Positions 1 to 13,650 of a DNA stretch of 64,000 nucleotides are shown here, one piece after another. Under the pieces are notes generated by a model. It was not told the DNA's origin. It was given only the letters and a program-made list of their open reading frames with translations, and did not search any database. The stretch covers positions 62,001 through 126,000 of the forward strand of contig CANTFL010001475.1 of the NCBI GenBank assembly GCA_947650285.1, read 5' to 3'. A program made the translations under genes and the position numbers. Each line of letters begins with the position of its first letter. Positions within the stretch are counted from its first letter, which is position 1. This DNA is from Hyaloperonospora brassicae (lineage: Eukaryota > Oomycota > Peronosporomycetes > Peronosporales > Peronosporaceae).

Positions 1-26
1 ATGGCTAACATTAAATAGAGTTCAAT

Positions 27-745
27 TTGCTTCTAAGTACACGTGTCGACTTCTCTTCCGAGTTGGATTATTGGCGGCCCGACGTCAAAGGAAGTTGCAT
101 ACTTAAATCAAGTGATATCCTTGGATTGTTTGGCCAGGGATTGAGGACTCCCAACGAAAAATTCAACTGCGATCAGACGCAGCGGACAACTAAAGGCGAA
201 GGGTGCAAGATCGCGAGACGGCTCAAATGGTCAGAAGGCTCGCGGATCAAGCGCCTACTTTGGACAAGGCGATCTCGTAGAGATCAAGTCGGCTCATATC
301 GAGCGCCTCAAGTACACCCGTTATCGTGTGAAGGTTTCCATGCGAGAACAACAATGCCTACCACTTACAAGCTTGTCATTGATTCGAGTATACCTGGAAG
401 AGTGCAACCCGCCCCACCGACAGGTACAACAAGGTCAACAAAGTATACAGCACGAAATCGGAGTACCCCCTCCGTTAGTCGGTTGTCCGGGCGCCAGTGT
501 AGAGTTGGGATCGACTCTTCAAAAGAGCGATCACCACTCCACCCCAGAACCTTTGTTCACGACATCTGCCACGCCAAGAACATTTCGGCAATACTAAAAA
601 ATTTAGCGCGGCGAAGAGCATGTGGCTCGATATGGCGAAGCTTATCGTGCTGCCACTATTTCACTGGTATATGGACTTTACGAAGCATCTTCTTTTTATC
701 GCGCAAGAAAAAGATGAGAAAAAAACTACAAACGGACAACTGACC
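27..745 (+). pseudogene. LTR-retrotransposon leader/gag relic, copy 1
   Basis: This stretch aligns by eye over about 600 bases with 13132-13650 in the same orientation, sharing blocks such as GCCCGACGTCA/ACCCGACGTCA, GACAAGGCGATCTCGTAGA and TGGGATCGACTC. Its open frames switch phase several times. One frame near 245-330 reads GQGDLVEIKSAHIERLK, and another near 605-735 reads RGEEHVARYGEAYRAA followed by a lysine-rich tail, which is gag-like in composition. No zinc knuckle or enzyme motif is visible. The long frame starting at 32 is a mosaic of phases and not a gene. Assignment to an LTR retrotransposon is inference from the preceding leader, which matches sequence that follows an LTR-like stretch at the second copy. 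Confidence 0.4.
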
Positions 746-3700
746 ACGATTAAAATCACTTATATGAGACATTCATGCTAATAACTCAAATTATATGTCT
801 ACGAAATGCACATTTGATACTCTCTTTAAGTTGACCGGGAATACGCTCATCGATAATAAACGTTGTTTTGCAGTAATTAATCCGCCAATTTAGTGCCTTA
901 TTTATTTTAGCACTAAAAAATTCTAGGACTTATTTGTAATTTTATTTTATACGCTCGTATATTCTTCTAGCCGCAAGAATAAGCCACAACATTATTTGAC
1001 GCCAGGTACAAGTTTTGCTCGCTCGAGAAAATTTAATTTGCCCTTATTCGCGCCTGTAGAGGGTTCACGGACTTTAAAGACAATAGCTGTGACATGTTAT
1101 GCTGACGTCCAGTGCTTAACGTCAATCAATTTGTTACTCAAAGAAACCTTTATATCGACGCTTTGATCCGTACAATTTGAATTATAAGCCATCTTTCTCT
1201 TTCATGTATGAACCTTTACGCCGATCCCAGGTGATAATATCGCACCCACAAACAGTCGGGGGGAAGCACTTGACTCCCACTGGAATTTTTTAATCGTTGT
1301 AATAAATACCCGCCTTCACCCGGAAGACGTTTTTTTCAAGAGCAAGACCACCAGGGTGCCTGCGCCATTCATTCTTATATTCTTCATCATACATGATACA
1401 AACGGACGCTTAATAGATGGAAATTATGGAATTTGGCGATGACATGAATACTTTTCGAGCCGAAATTCGTAACCTATATATCTGTCTTTTAATTTTGGGG
1501 CTGCGAAGAAAGATACTATTCTTCTTGCGCTTCTACCTATATCAGTGAGTTTGATCAACTTTTCACTCGCCTGAACAGCTTGTTGAAGCCTTAGCATCTA
1601 TCATCGGCCAGTGAAACGTCATAATACCTGCACCTTTCAGTACTTCGTTGCTTCATATCATCTCAATATATGAGCTTTTATTGTCTAGGGCTTTGGAAAA
1701 ACGTAGCAAACCAAGTGCCGCAGTGCTACCGTTGTCAAGCTTATGCTTGGATAGAATTAATAAACCACTTTGTGGGTTAAATAAAATAAATAAGAGAAAC
1801 TTATTACTTTCAGTACGTTCTAACTTGCCTTTCAGACTACAGCTTCACGCGATTTTATACATTAATATTTATATCACCTTTTCAATGTATTTGCCTTGTG
1901 CCACATATATGGTATACATACACGAGGGAGCGCCCTATCAATTTTGTTACTGTGAACACCCGGCTGCAGCCTATAGTGCTTGGACGGACCGTTTTTAATA
2001 CAGAATGAAATACATCTTAAATTAAGCATCGTGCATGTATACTAGGCGGAGGGTAGAATGAGCGCAACGGAGGCTTGCATTTGTGACCATTTTTTACTCC
2101 GTTATATTGGTGGCCTTTCGCAGTTTCAAACTATAATGGAACGATCTGGTATTCAATTAGAGGAGGCAAACATTTTACATAGTCATAATGGGTCCAATGT
2201 GTTTAAACGTTGACACTGAATAAAAACTTTAAGCATCGAAAAGTCGACTTTTCGAGCAATGATATTAAGCTGAGGCTGCAGACCGATGAACTATTGGCTC
2301 TTTAATACCTCTGACTTGGTCGTCCTGTACGTGAAGTGTAGATGCCATGACTTTCTAACCCGGACTTAAAGCTCCAGCAACATATCCTCTTGAGTTCATT
2401 GTTCTAATGTTGTACAATATTAACCCAATATGCCTTGAAATGTATGTACTTTATCTTTTGAAGTCCATTCAGATTGCGGACACAGCTGTATTTACTGTCG
2501 CAGTACACACTCGGAACTAATTCTAAATGGAACTAAAATGCTAATAAGGCACATGCTGTTAATATCCCTTCAGTTTTTATCGTTGCCTCTCTCGGAAGAC
2601 TCGGAACCTTTTTCTTTCGCATTTGTTGTCTTCGATCTGCAATTATACTCGAATTTATTGTATCGGTTTGGTATCGTGTCGGTTTGTGATTCCACTGTAA
2701 CGTAATTTAAGGCGACCTGTATGGCGTCACTTTACAGGAATAATAAATCAGCCATTTTAACAGATAATAGACGTCTACGATATCGAAAGTGACAGAACTA
2801 TTACCGACCACCATCCGGTTTTTAATGTTGTAGTTTAAGCTTCCAGGTAGCTTGTGGGCGAAGCTCTTTCACGTCCCGTTGCCGTGTGACTATTAACACA
2901 CTACAGTACAGGGTGTGATTTATAGCATGGCTACAGATTTAGATGAATTGGGTTTACCCAATTTCCTACCGTATTTTGTAATATAAATTGAACTTACGCT
3001 AAAACGTAATACGACAGCAATTGTAAGAGTCACCAAGGATGATAGTATTTAATGTAAAGTGCTCATAGTTTTTTTTGCTGTACTTGATATATGTAGACTA
3101 TTGACACGCACTGTTGAGTTCAATCCTTTATACACGTTAGTAAAATTGCATTTGAATAGAAGATACTTACTACTTTCGTTGATCACTCGCGCTATATTCA
3201 TCTATTATACGAGTTAATTTTATAACACAAGTTATATAAATCTTCGTCACTTATAGCAAGTTAATAAACCTAATTAATGAATGTCATTTATCCATATACA
3301 TATGTCGTATGACCTGAAATCGCCGCGAAAGACTTCAACGCAGCTGGATGTTTTTTTTCAGACAAGACGAGCATCTGTAGAATGGGCGATTTGGAAGGAC
3401 TTGGAAGTTGTCAAATACGCATCTATAAGGGTCGAAAATGGTCTCTGTAATTTTAATACTAGAAGATCGGCTTTGACACCTTCTTCTTAAGCTATTGAAA
3501 ATGTATGTTAATTATCAAAAGAGTAAAATGTGAAAAAAGCTTTGTATTCATTTTAAAATAAAGTTTGTGTAGCGTGTAGGAATTAACTTTGCGAAAACAC
3601 GTTTCCGTACCACCAGTGCTCCAATACCTGTGAAGTAATTTTAAAAACTATTGTATGGGATGAAGCACTTACGCTTCTGACTTAACAGTATGTTTGAATA

Positions 3701-6700
3701 AAAAAGAGCTTCTTATATAGGCTGTACTTCAGATCATATCTAATAAATTAAATTACGGTCCTAGGTTATGTGAAATGTTCTGGGCACTTGTGCAATTGTT
3801 CACATATTTTTCCATCACAATACGAGCTTCGTGATGTAGTCAAAGAGATTGGATTCTCATGGATTTACATCATATATATGATACATGTTTTAACAGGTTC
3901 TAGACAAAGACTAATTATACCTTCATGTCATCCGTCACCCATACCGCTTTTCCAAAAACACATTCAAGCGCTTTCGCGAGCTGTTCCTAATGGTAATAAT
4001 TTACGTCTTAATTTTTTTACTGCCACATAGTGCAACACCATCTTGTTGCGTGCACCTTTTAAGTCGTACGAAGTGGACGTAAGCCGACTAAATGTGCACA
4101 GTATGTTTCAAATACCGTGGTGTCGCGTTTTCAATTATGGTCGTACGCCCCGGTATTATATATTATGTAAGAAAAATGTTATAGGAGACCGCCGACTAAT
4201 ACGTTAAAATTAGATAAATCATTTAAGGTCCAAGCAAAGCCGACGATATTGAAATATAGATAGTAAATGCAACTTTTTTGATGAGGATAGGATTTAAAAT
4301 GTATTGACAGATTTGGTTTGCCTTACAAAGAGGTACAATGACGGTTAAAATGGAGGCTAAAGGATAATATTTAGCTTTTTGTGAAAGTTAACTCGACCAA
4401 TTGTTGAAACAAGTGACGTACTATTTAAGTATATCACACGCTTTTTTAGGCAGATCCACCCTGTCGAAGTTTAAACATTAAAATTTTACTAAGACTTGAA
4501 ATTTATAGCCACTGTGTGGAGTAGATTCATTAGTCGCATCGTATTTCTACATTTATCTTATGCGTAAGAGCTGTAAAGTTACTTCAATTCATTTTTTCGT
4601 TCAAATTTAAAAGAAATTTTTGACCAATATTCGTTTGCACATGTACATTTGCCTGCAATTTTTACCTGCATCGTATACTTCTCCTATCTATGGTATTTGC
4701 GCTGTCGGTACATTATCTATCATCGTCGCGTCCACCGTCCATGGCGTCGCAATTGCACAAAGATCTGATATTAAGGCCTTAAATTACTGAGACTGATTAC
4801 TCACGTGCCAAGGATTTTTTCAGGATGAAGACATTTGTCTACGAACAGGGGACCTTTAAATGAGAAAAATGTGCCCCACTGATGTACCGTGATGGCCACT
4901 ATTGTTATCTTAAAAACAAATTTCTCATATATGTCATCTGATTCTGACTTAGCATCTTTTTGACCTTCTGCTTTTTCTACCTTTTGTCTGCGATTTTTTT
5001 TCGAAATTACTAGAATTGCACATGCATGCAAAAAAACCATCTTGTTGTGTCTGAATATTGACCTAATAAATAGGAATGGGAGCAAACGTGCAAGAATAAG
5101 TATTTCTATAGCATACGTTCCTCTTCTTTATTAATATGTCTACTCTATTTAGGGGTACAGATTGCGTCTGTAGTGCGATTGCGCTAGGTAACAAGTATTA
5201 CTAGCGTTGGTTTACCACCAAATTATCTACCAAAACTCCACCATTGTTTTTCGCCTTCATCATCCTCGAAAGCCACCCGAATGCGTCATTGTTTATTACC
5301 TTAATCTCTTGAAGGAGAAGTGTCTTTATAACGCGTCAAGCCTAAATACAAAATGATATTCATAGCCCTATAAGGGTTAAGAACCGTTATAGTCAAGGCG
5401 GAGATTGAAATAAAATCGTCGGGTCTGTGGAATTTGCAGCTGCATAATAGGATATGAATATAATGGTCAACGTATTCTTCCGGCGCGGAATTCAGTCCAT
5501 GATAAAATTGTATTATAAATGAAACTAAATTATATGGAAAAAAGAATAGACTATCAAATTATTTTGTATTTCTCCCGATTTTAAGACCATTTACGCTTGC
5601 GAAAAATTGAACTGTCTTGCCATAATATACTGCTTTTTAGAAATGCGCTGCGGAGTGTGATGGGACTAAATGGGAAATATGTCGTTTCATAAATACCTTT
5701 TGACTACATATTGGTAGTTTTAGAAAATCTACTGATCCGAAATGGTACTGATCCATCTGCATACGATTCATAACCATGATAAGTTTTGCCTCATATTAAT
5801 TATTGGAATGTTCGATCAATTAACTCCTATCTACCAATCGAGGATCCATATAGTGTAAACGCTTACGACTTTTCCGGATAAAACACGCGTCAGCGTTTGC
5901 AGATTTATAAAGTACAAGTCTAGAACAGCGATATTAATTAAGCGGGTCACGTTCGTATATTTAGGCTAGAAAACGATACGTGGTAAGCGGGTACCTTGTC
6001 TCTTGGAGCATATATTATATTGCACGAGATGTAATTCCGATGAGACATGATCAGTGATACCGCATATGTTACAGCTAAATCAGGCGTAAAACGTACATTT
6101 AAGTATACTGTCGTCGTTAAGTAATTTTTATGCTACAAGCCTATCCTAGTATGCAAGCAAGACTATCTATTTCGACTATATCCTAGCAAAACAGATGCTT
6201 TCAACTATTAATGTAACATGATAGATAAGTTAAATTTTTTTAAAACTCTTCGTGGGTGTTACTGCGCGTGATTTACACAAACCAATCTATTGTAAAAATA
6301 ATGATTTCGTTAAAATTTATATAAATAAGCCATTTGTGGTATTATTGGGTGGTGTAGGCATCATAAATGTATTGTGCTATTCGCAATCTTAAAGTGACTA
6401 ACCTAAGCCTTAAAGGTGTAATAACATCCGAGCAAACTTGATATCATTAATATACTGCGCTGTCTACTTTAGAATCCTATGACTTTAGTTTTTACAACGA
6501 TATGTCTAATTTTGAACAATCTGACGGGCGTAATGTTCGTGTTGTAATTAGAATCTAAATGTAACATAAAGCGAAGTCGATCATACAGCATTCAGCATTT
6601 TGAGCTGGTAGCGGCACTATTTTCAAAACCTGTATATAGAATACTACTTTTACAGCTTTACCGCCATTATTATTTTAAAAATAATAACTTAAAATAGATT

Positions 6701-9700
6701 CTGTAAGAAATCGGCTTCGTCTTCATGATATGAATTATTCGGAAATTTAATATTTTTTTCTCGAGTGTTCAAGTATGAAATGTTCGACCTGGTCGCGTGC
6801 ATGCCACTATGCCCTACACGCGTGAATGAAGTTTAAACCCGATTGGGTTTGAACCATTATCGCCAATTTGATGTAATTGTAGCAAAATATCAAGATAAAG
6901 AAGTCGCGATCCATCAATTTATATCTCGATCGTGGACTTATACTGCGCTTATATTGCGGATTTATGAAGTAGCTACTCGGATCGAAAGTATCATTCAAAT
7001 ATTAGCTCACCTCGTGCTACGTCAATTGGCCAAACTGATTGCGTTGCAGGCAGACATCTATACAACGTTGCATTTTTTTTGATGTAATACGCTAAAATTG
7101 TTAAAATAAATTTCATTCGCCTTGTTAGAAAAACTTGATAATAGATCCATCTGACTCTTGACAAATTCAGTCATCTCGACAATTTAAGTTTCATTCAGTA
7201 TGATTCGCGTGCGCCGTATCGAATTTAAATATATGTCTTGCAAGTCCTTGTCACTTCAGGACAGCCGTCGAGATGAAATGTGAAAGGAACATAGATAAGA
7301 ACACAGGGTGACGTTGGGGACGTCATATATATCATTTGTTGGCAAATTAGGCGAAGCGGGTCTTTCGAAGGTGATTGTAATTCGTTTTGCGTGTACGGAA
7401 TACAACATTTAAATAACGTCTTCTTCTCATCACAACCCTTCAGAAATATTTAGCGAACTCGTGCCATCGAGGGCTCCACATCCGTCCCCAATATATGTGT
7501 GGCCCATATTTCATACAAACAATCTTGACTGCAACACACTTTAATTACAATACAATATTCAGTGGATCCCGACTTATCTTAAACCGTCTCGAATACTGGA
7601 TGCTACTACTGGATCGCGAATTCTGGATCGGAAATCACTAAACCGCGTTACAATGGAAACCGTGCATTGTGCTGATCCCAAATTGCTGGTCGCGTGATGA
7701 AACTTGCTCGATTATATTTGTTTTCGGAAAATACGATTTTCAATAAAATACACGTTCAATAACAAATATGCGGTCTTCAAGTCCTAGGAATCACAAACAA
7801 ATCCAGCCGATACACATCGATTTGCCGTCAGTGAAATAATTCATTACATCCATCGATCCCGTACGACGACCGTTCAATTGTCATTTTGTCGACGAATCCT
7901 CAAATTTCTTCTACAAATCTTGTGATATGATGGTATCGAATAAATTATCGAATTTTTCGTTTCGTTAACGCGTGATCGAAGAGTAACACGAAATTACATC
8001 GTTTTTAATGGCCATTAATCCGCTAAGTTCGTCGCGTATTGCGTCCTATTATCAGGTCGCACTTGTGAGTGGATCGGAATGGGTTCACTTTTTATTGAGA
8101 ACAGTTTTCGTGATTAATATACATCCATTTTATTTGAGCGCTGTATAAGATCTTAATTACATGAAAAATTATATTTGTCACGTTCAATTGGGAATTTATC
8201 CTGATGCGCAAGCCGGTCATCGACAATCTTTTAGCATCGCTGGACTAGACAGACGTTCGATCGATCGCTGTCTGCAAGCAGTAAGTACACTGCGCACCGA
8301 CTAAATATATCGCTACTACGTTTTTAAAATCAACTTTTATCCGTCTCTGCGATTCATTTACCACATGTAATTTCATTCACGCAATCTAGTAATCTAAGAT
8401 GTAACTCATTAGTCCGTGGTATGTCTCATTGATGCTGTAAGTTGCTTCTTGTCTGAGAGTAATTGTTTTTTGTACGATCATTCATCCTCTCTTTTCCTGG
8501 GAAAGTGAGGATAAACATCGTCCGATACTCTATTTGAGTTGTATATCTCCAATCTGCAGAACTTTACCCTATCAAGCTTGATCATATATGATGTAAAAAT
8601 GTATATCAAATCTAACAAACCTTGTATACCGGGCCGTTTTATGCTTAAGTTCGTTCTATTCGCCCTGAATCCTGTTGCCTACCATATTGAACACTCACGT
8701 CTAGCGACTGCTGCGGTGGCGTCCTTTGTCGTGACAAATTTCGGGTGTGTGACTACCCACACCGAATTTTAAGCATGAATCTTTTATAAGCAAAACGGAT
8801 ATTATTAGCTGAAGGCATCTTGTTGAGTCAGACACTAAGCGATACCAATAATAGCTTCACATGGTTAGGAAATGGTCAACCGTCGGCTTAAACGTTAAAA
8901 AAAATCGCACCGAATCGGTCGCTTCGTCCTATTTCTGTAAGTTGGATAAGGAGATTCATCTTATTTGCGATCGAGTTTAGTTCTGACATAATTACAATGA
9001 TACAGGTCCTTCGATCAAATTCCATTCTTGTCGTCTTAACCTCAAACTTTTCTCAGTAAAAACAATTTGGCGTTGGCTTACCATCTGCTAAACCTTTTCG
9101 GAGTATGAGTTTGAAGGGCGTAGACTGAATTACCGTGTCAACAACGAACCACCAAAACTTTTAGCGTTAAGCGAAACACATTCACGGTTCTTAACAGATT
9201 ATAGTTAATTGACCTGATATTGTCTCGACCTGCAAACATCTCTAATACGTTGGTCAAAAACTTCTCTCACATATTTCTGCTGACTCAATTCTCTTGCCAC
9301 CTCTCATATTTGAACTATATGGAAAACATCAAAAGTTGGTGCAAAGTCTCTAGAAATATGTACAGATAGAAAGGAGTCGCAAACGTACCGATTATTACGC
9401 CTAATGTAAGCTGCATCTCTAATGAGTACGCATGTTATTCCTTAGACCTCTCCTGGAACGTAGTGACAATCTTATTGTTGCTGGCAGGCTCCTCCAAATC
9501 ATTCATACCAGGTATGAACACGATGTGTGTGCTTCAAATTCTTCAAAAGCCTGCTCTAAACGTTATCGATTCATATTTTATGAAATCAATACTCGAAGTG
9601 GTCGTGGTAAGCAAGTTGCGCGGGGGGAGATGTCAATACCTAGTCCTTTGTCATCTGCTTGATGCAGTGTAATGGAGAATCTGCGGACATTTGACTTCCC

Positions 9701-10040
9701 GATGTTCCATCTGACATAGGTCCCCTCGACAATAAATCAAACGGAAACTTGTGATTTATATCTATTGCAATATGATGATCCATATTAGTTGAATATTTCT
9801 AACCTACTTGGTCTCGTCGACTAGTTGATTTGCGCCAGCCAATTAAAGTTTGTAAAGGCCTTCCCAAATTGTTTCAGATAATAGCCCTTACAAATGAATA
9901 TACCCGAGATTGTTGTGCCACTATGATTTAAGAATTATAAATTCACGCCTGTTGTTAAAGGCTGTTACGGTACATGATAAAAGAAGTAGTAGGCTTCGAC
10001 AAGCATATCTGACGATCCACTCGTAAGCGCGAAGCAGAAC
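746..10040. other. AT-rich gene-free stretch
   Basis: I see no supportable gene here. Open frames are short (under 120 codons), low in sequence complexity, and without recognisable motifs, signal peptides or promoter elements. The base composition is strongly AT-rich with many stops in all frames. Some parts (about 9060-9700) have the texture of a decayed element read on the minus strand, but I could not match a domain. Confidence 0.5.
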
Positions 10041-10045
10041 GTTAT

Positions 10046-10390
10046 TCATTGATCATCTCTCGTAGACGCTGGTCGTTGTCCTGTAAGAAATTTCTCGTGC
10101 ATGTTTGTGTACATCTGGCAAAAATCAGGCGTTATATAGACTGAAAGGAACAGCGCTTTATTGTGCACATCCCGCTGTTCATTCTGCGTCCTCTGAGCTT
10201 CACAAGTCCGGTTTATTGTAGCCATGGAATATAAAGGCATTCCGCCGTCTTGTGGTAGAGAGGATTCATCAAAGTCGTATCCGAAGTATCTGAAACATTG
10301 ATAGCAATGTCTGTGGTCCAGATTCTTGTGTAAACACCTCATTTCCATGCAATACTCCGAGTGGTCCATACATTTGTCAGAATTTGTTCG
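10046..10390 (-). pseudogene. Possible copia-type gag relic
   Basis: The minus-strand frame reads YCMEMRCLHKNLDH and, further on, NEQRDVHNKALFLSV followed by ITPDFCQMYT. This resembles the gag of copia elements (UBN2-like fold), where a substrate-naming W/YxxEMRxLLxNLD segment is followed by an EQ...KALFLI helix. It is about 107 codons, has no zinc knuckle, and the sequence on either side gives no convincing pol. The match is from memory of the family and is weak. It may instead be a chance frame. Confidence 0.3.
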
Positions 10391-12590
10391 ATAATCACAG
10401 ATGTGTCGTTTCTACAATGCACCTTAGAGATAAAAGGCAGCTAATTGAAAATTGGTAATTGAAGTGGAGTTATAAATTAATTGACGGGGGTCAAAGTTCA
10501 TAAATCTTGATGATGCGCGCAGATAGAAACGTTTTAATCAGCGGAATTGACACCACATAACCATGTTTTGGATTTATATACCTAGAGTGTAGCATAAAAA
10601 CGCAATGAGGTCGACGATTTGCGGATCACATTCAAAATAAGCATATTCAAAAGTGTCTTTAACACCTTCAAGCAGATATAGGATCTTCAGGATATAACAT
10701 CATTACGCTTGTGACGCCTATGTGATGATACTGTGTTTAAGATCGAATTATATTTTTTCTTATCCATATGTGCTCGCAGCCTTTGACCATCGTTTTTACA
10801 CTGCAATATAGTGTTCTTTTATCTTTTTTTACCCTAGGATGCTCTCCATACACCTAGCCAATCCTTTATTCTTGAAAGCATAATGAAGTATTCTATCGTA
10901 ATGGATCTGCATATCGATTATACAAAACTCAGACTAGTAACCCATGTACTCATAACTCTTATCAGTGTCAATACACTTTATTGTTCCTACATTCTTATCT
11001 GTTGTTTGCGTATATCCGACTTCGACAGTAAATTTAAATTTCTAAATAAATCAGTTGCACCGTTCTGCGTAGCAAATGATCATCATAATGATACCACACG
11101 CGATTGAAAAAGGCTTTTAGCCCTGGTGTATCTCCAGTAACTTGTGCAGACCAATGAATTCAGCCATACTTATATACATACATCACCATGATTTGTAGGA
11201 AAGCCCTAGATCGATTTTAGCTATCTCACCCTCAGCACAAACGCAAAATCAAATCATTTTCTTAGGAAGTAAATCCTCTTCGTTATGATGCATGGCTGCT
11301 CACAGCTGTTATATGAGATATCAAGTAGACTAGCGTGCTCGACAACATATGGATATGTACAGAGCCAAGTGGAAAGATAAAAAATGTCCTACCTACAACG
11401 TCTTTCGACTCAAGAGTATAGTTCAACATCTGCGTCTTTGTGTCAATAGTAGCAGCTATCGAAAACGACACTTTGTCTTGCTAAATGTGATACGACGTCT
11501 TGTAAAGCCATTTTCTTTAATGTAGCTAGGCTTTATCCATCGCCAGTCAGTATAAACCCCCGGTACACATTCATACTTTCTGTATTTGATACTCGCTTAT
11601 ATGATAAGCTGTAAGATTATGTCTATAGTGGTGCAAATTCGAATTTTCTTTTTAAGTTCCGTAATGATTACAACGTTTGACTACAACGATTTTCTTGGAC
11701 GTTAGTTGTATAAGATCTGAAATTAAGCTAACACTCCATTTCATTTTAACTATTGCTGTTGAGACGGTAGCTCGAAATTGATAAATGGCTTGCGGTTGTT
11801 TCCATATCAACATATGGTGTGGTTCTTGCAAAGTTTATCTTCGTCAAATGATTCCTCGGGAAGCACATTATATGTTCCTCCTTTACAACTACCAATTTCG
11901 TTGTGTCAAATGCAAACATGATGAGGTTTAATATTAGGACAGAAGAATGTAAACTCATACGCCCGGCACATGCCTGTAATCTGTTCAATAGCAAGTTTGA
12001 GATTCAAGAATTGACCCATGAGACTTCCTAGCAGCTCGACGATCCATCTTGTCTTGTCTTAACTCTTTTTAGTCAGCTGCATTCGAAATACAAATGATTG
12101 AGAGTGTTGCACGCTGACAAGAACCGGTATATATCTCCATCTTCAATACTTGCAGATTCGTAGAAGTAATGAATTAATGCTTGATCGTTCACACGTTAAA
12201 TCGCCCTTGCAATAGAGAACAAGCATTTTGATCCGTTAGTAAATAAAGAAGATAACGTTTAAAATTGATACTTATGTCACCCGCAAACATTGTTATGAAA
12301 AAGTCCGTTTCGTTGTTCTGTTGAGCATCCGTAATTTGAGCCTGCGCGAATTCAAGCTCAAGGACGTCGAAGATCGCCAACAGTCACTCGCAAGTGATAT
12401 CAATACTCATGTTGAAATCCATGTGTAAATCCTTACATTTCGCGATCTTAGGTATTATAGCTTCAGGATTGATCTGAACATGTAAAATATGGACTAGAAC
12501 TTTTTTTAAAGTAATCGATCAAGGGACTGCATTAATTTTCACAAAGTCAAACCTAAAAGTCAGTCTTTCTGCACTACTTCTACAATTTGT
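10391..12590. other. AT-rich stretch, one weak relic
   Basis: Mostly featureless AT-rich DNA. The minus-strand frame at 12189-12380 (MAIFDVLELEF, then QNNETDFFITMFAGD) has a gag-like look (copia gag helices) but is only 63 codons and is unsupported by neighbours. Nothing else is recognisable. Confidence 0.35.
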
Positions 12591-12639
12591 GCCTAAGTTT
12601 ATTCCAAACCTTTATCAAATATGTAATTCCATTGCTTGA

Positions 12640-13131
12640 AAGACGTTGTGTAAACGCGATCACGAGATGTACCAGTGAATTGGGATTAGGAACGCACAGA
12701 TCGCCAACGTCAATTGATTCCGAAGAAGCTCTAATAAAAGGATACGAGTTTGGATACGTTTGCCACGACTGTATACCCAAACGAACCAGATCGCGAGATC
12801 GTTGATGGCAAGTATGGGATATGTGGCTTGCTCTAGGATTTTTACTTAATTTTAGACAGATCTCAACTGAGATCGTTATCCCACCCACAGATCGCGAGAT
12901 CAACTAGAGATATCGAACCAATCAGGATCCGGAAGCCTGGTGTTATCTGCGTACAAGTCGGATGTGGACCGCGCCAGGGTTGAATAGAGAGGGTGATTAG
13001 TTTAAGCTACATAAGTACTAGAAGACGGTCTTCTGGAGAGAGATACGTGGCGTTGTAATTCGGGAATACGGATACGCCTTGTGATGCGTAAGTTTTATAA
13101 TTTGATTGATTAACAGTCAACAAAATTTATT
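12640..13131 (+). repeat. LTR-like sequence, decayed
   Basis: This lies directly upstream of the gag/leader relic at 13132 and ends with AACAGTCAACA, a plausible LTR 3' end. It contains CAGATCGCGAGATC twice (near 12787 and 12888) and a CATAAG/TATAAT-type promoter-like tract near 13006-13100. A downstream match to the sequence at the very start of the window (both followed by TAAGTACACGT) suggests both copies share an LTR-leader boundary. The 5' end is not defined and no second LTR is visible, so the call rests on position and texture. Confidence 0.35.
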
Positions 13132-13650
13132 TTGCCGTTAAGTACACGTATCGAATTCTCCTCCGGGTTAGATTGCTGGCCACCCGACGTCAGTAAAAGC
13201 TGAACACTTATACTAAGAGATATTTCTGGTTATTCCGCCAGGGATCAAAGACTTTCAAAGAAAAAACCTGATGCTATTGGACGCAGCAAACCAGTGAAGG
13301 AAAGAATGCAATGTCTCGAGACGGTTTAAGTGTCCAGAAGGCTTGCGAATTTAGTATCTACTTTAGACAAGGCGATCTCGTAGACATCAAGGTGATTTAT
13401 ATCGAACGCCTTACAAGTAAACCCGCAATCGTGTGAATGTTTCCACGCGATATTCCTATTCTTAACACGGTCAAGTTCGGCATTGACTCGAGTCCACCTG
13501 GAAGAGTGCACCCCGACCTACCGACAGGTACACATGGTGAAGAAAGGTCAGATAACGAAATTGGACTACCACTCCATTAGTCAGTCGTCCGGGCACCAGG
13601 TAAGATTTGGGATCGACTCATCAACCAAGCGACCGCCACTCCACCACAAT
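13132..13650 (+). pseudogene. LTR-retrotransposon leader/gag relic, copy 2
   Basis: Second copy of the block at 27-560, same orientation. Shared segments include TAAGTACACGT, CACCCGACGTCAGT, GACAAGGCGATCTCGTAGA, CTGGAAGAGTGCA, CCGACAGGTACA and TTTGGGATCGACTC. One frame reads RQGDLVDIK, parallel to GQGDLVEIK in copy 1, but it is soon stopped. The divergence between the two, plus indels, indicates old insertions. No enzymatic domain survives. Confidence 0.45.

Noticed and set aside
32..743. 238-codon frame at the window start as a gene
   Set aside because: Mosaic of phases over a retroelement relic that has a decayed copy at 13132.
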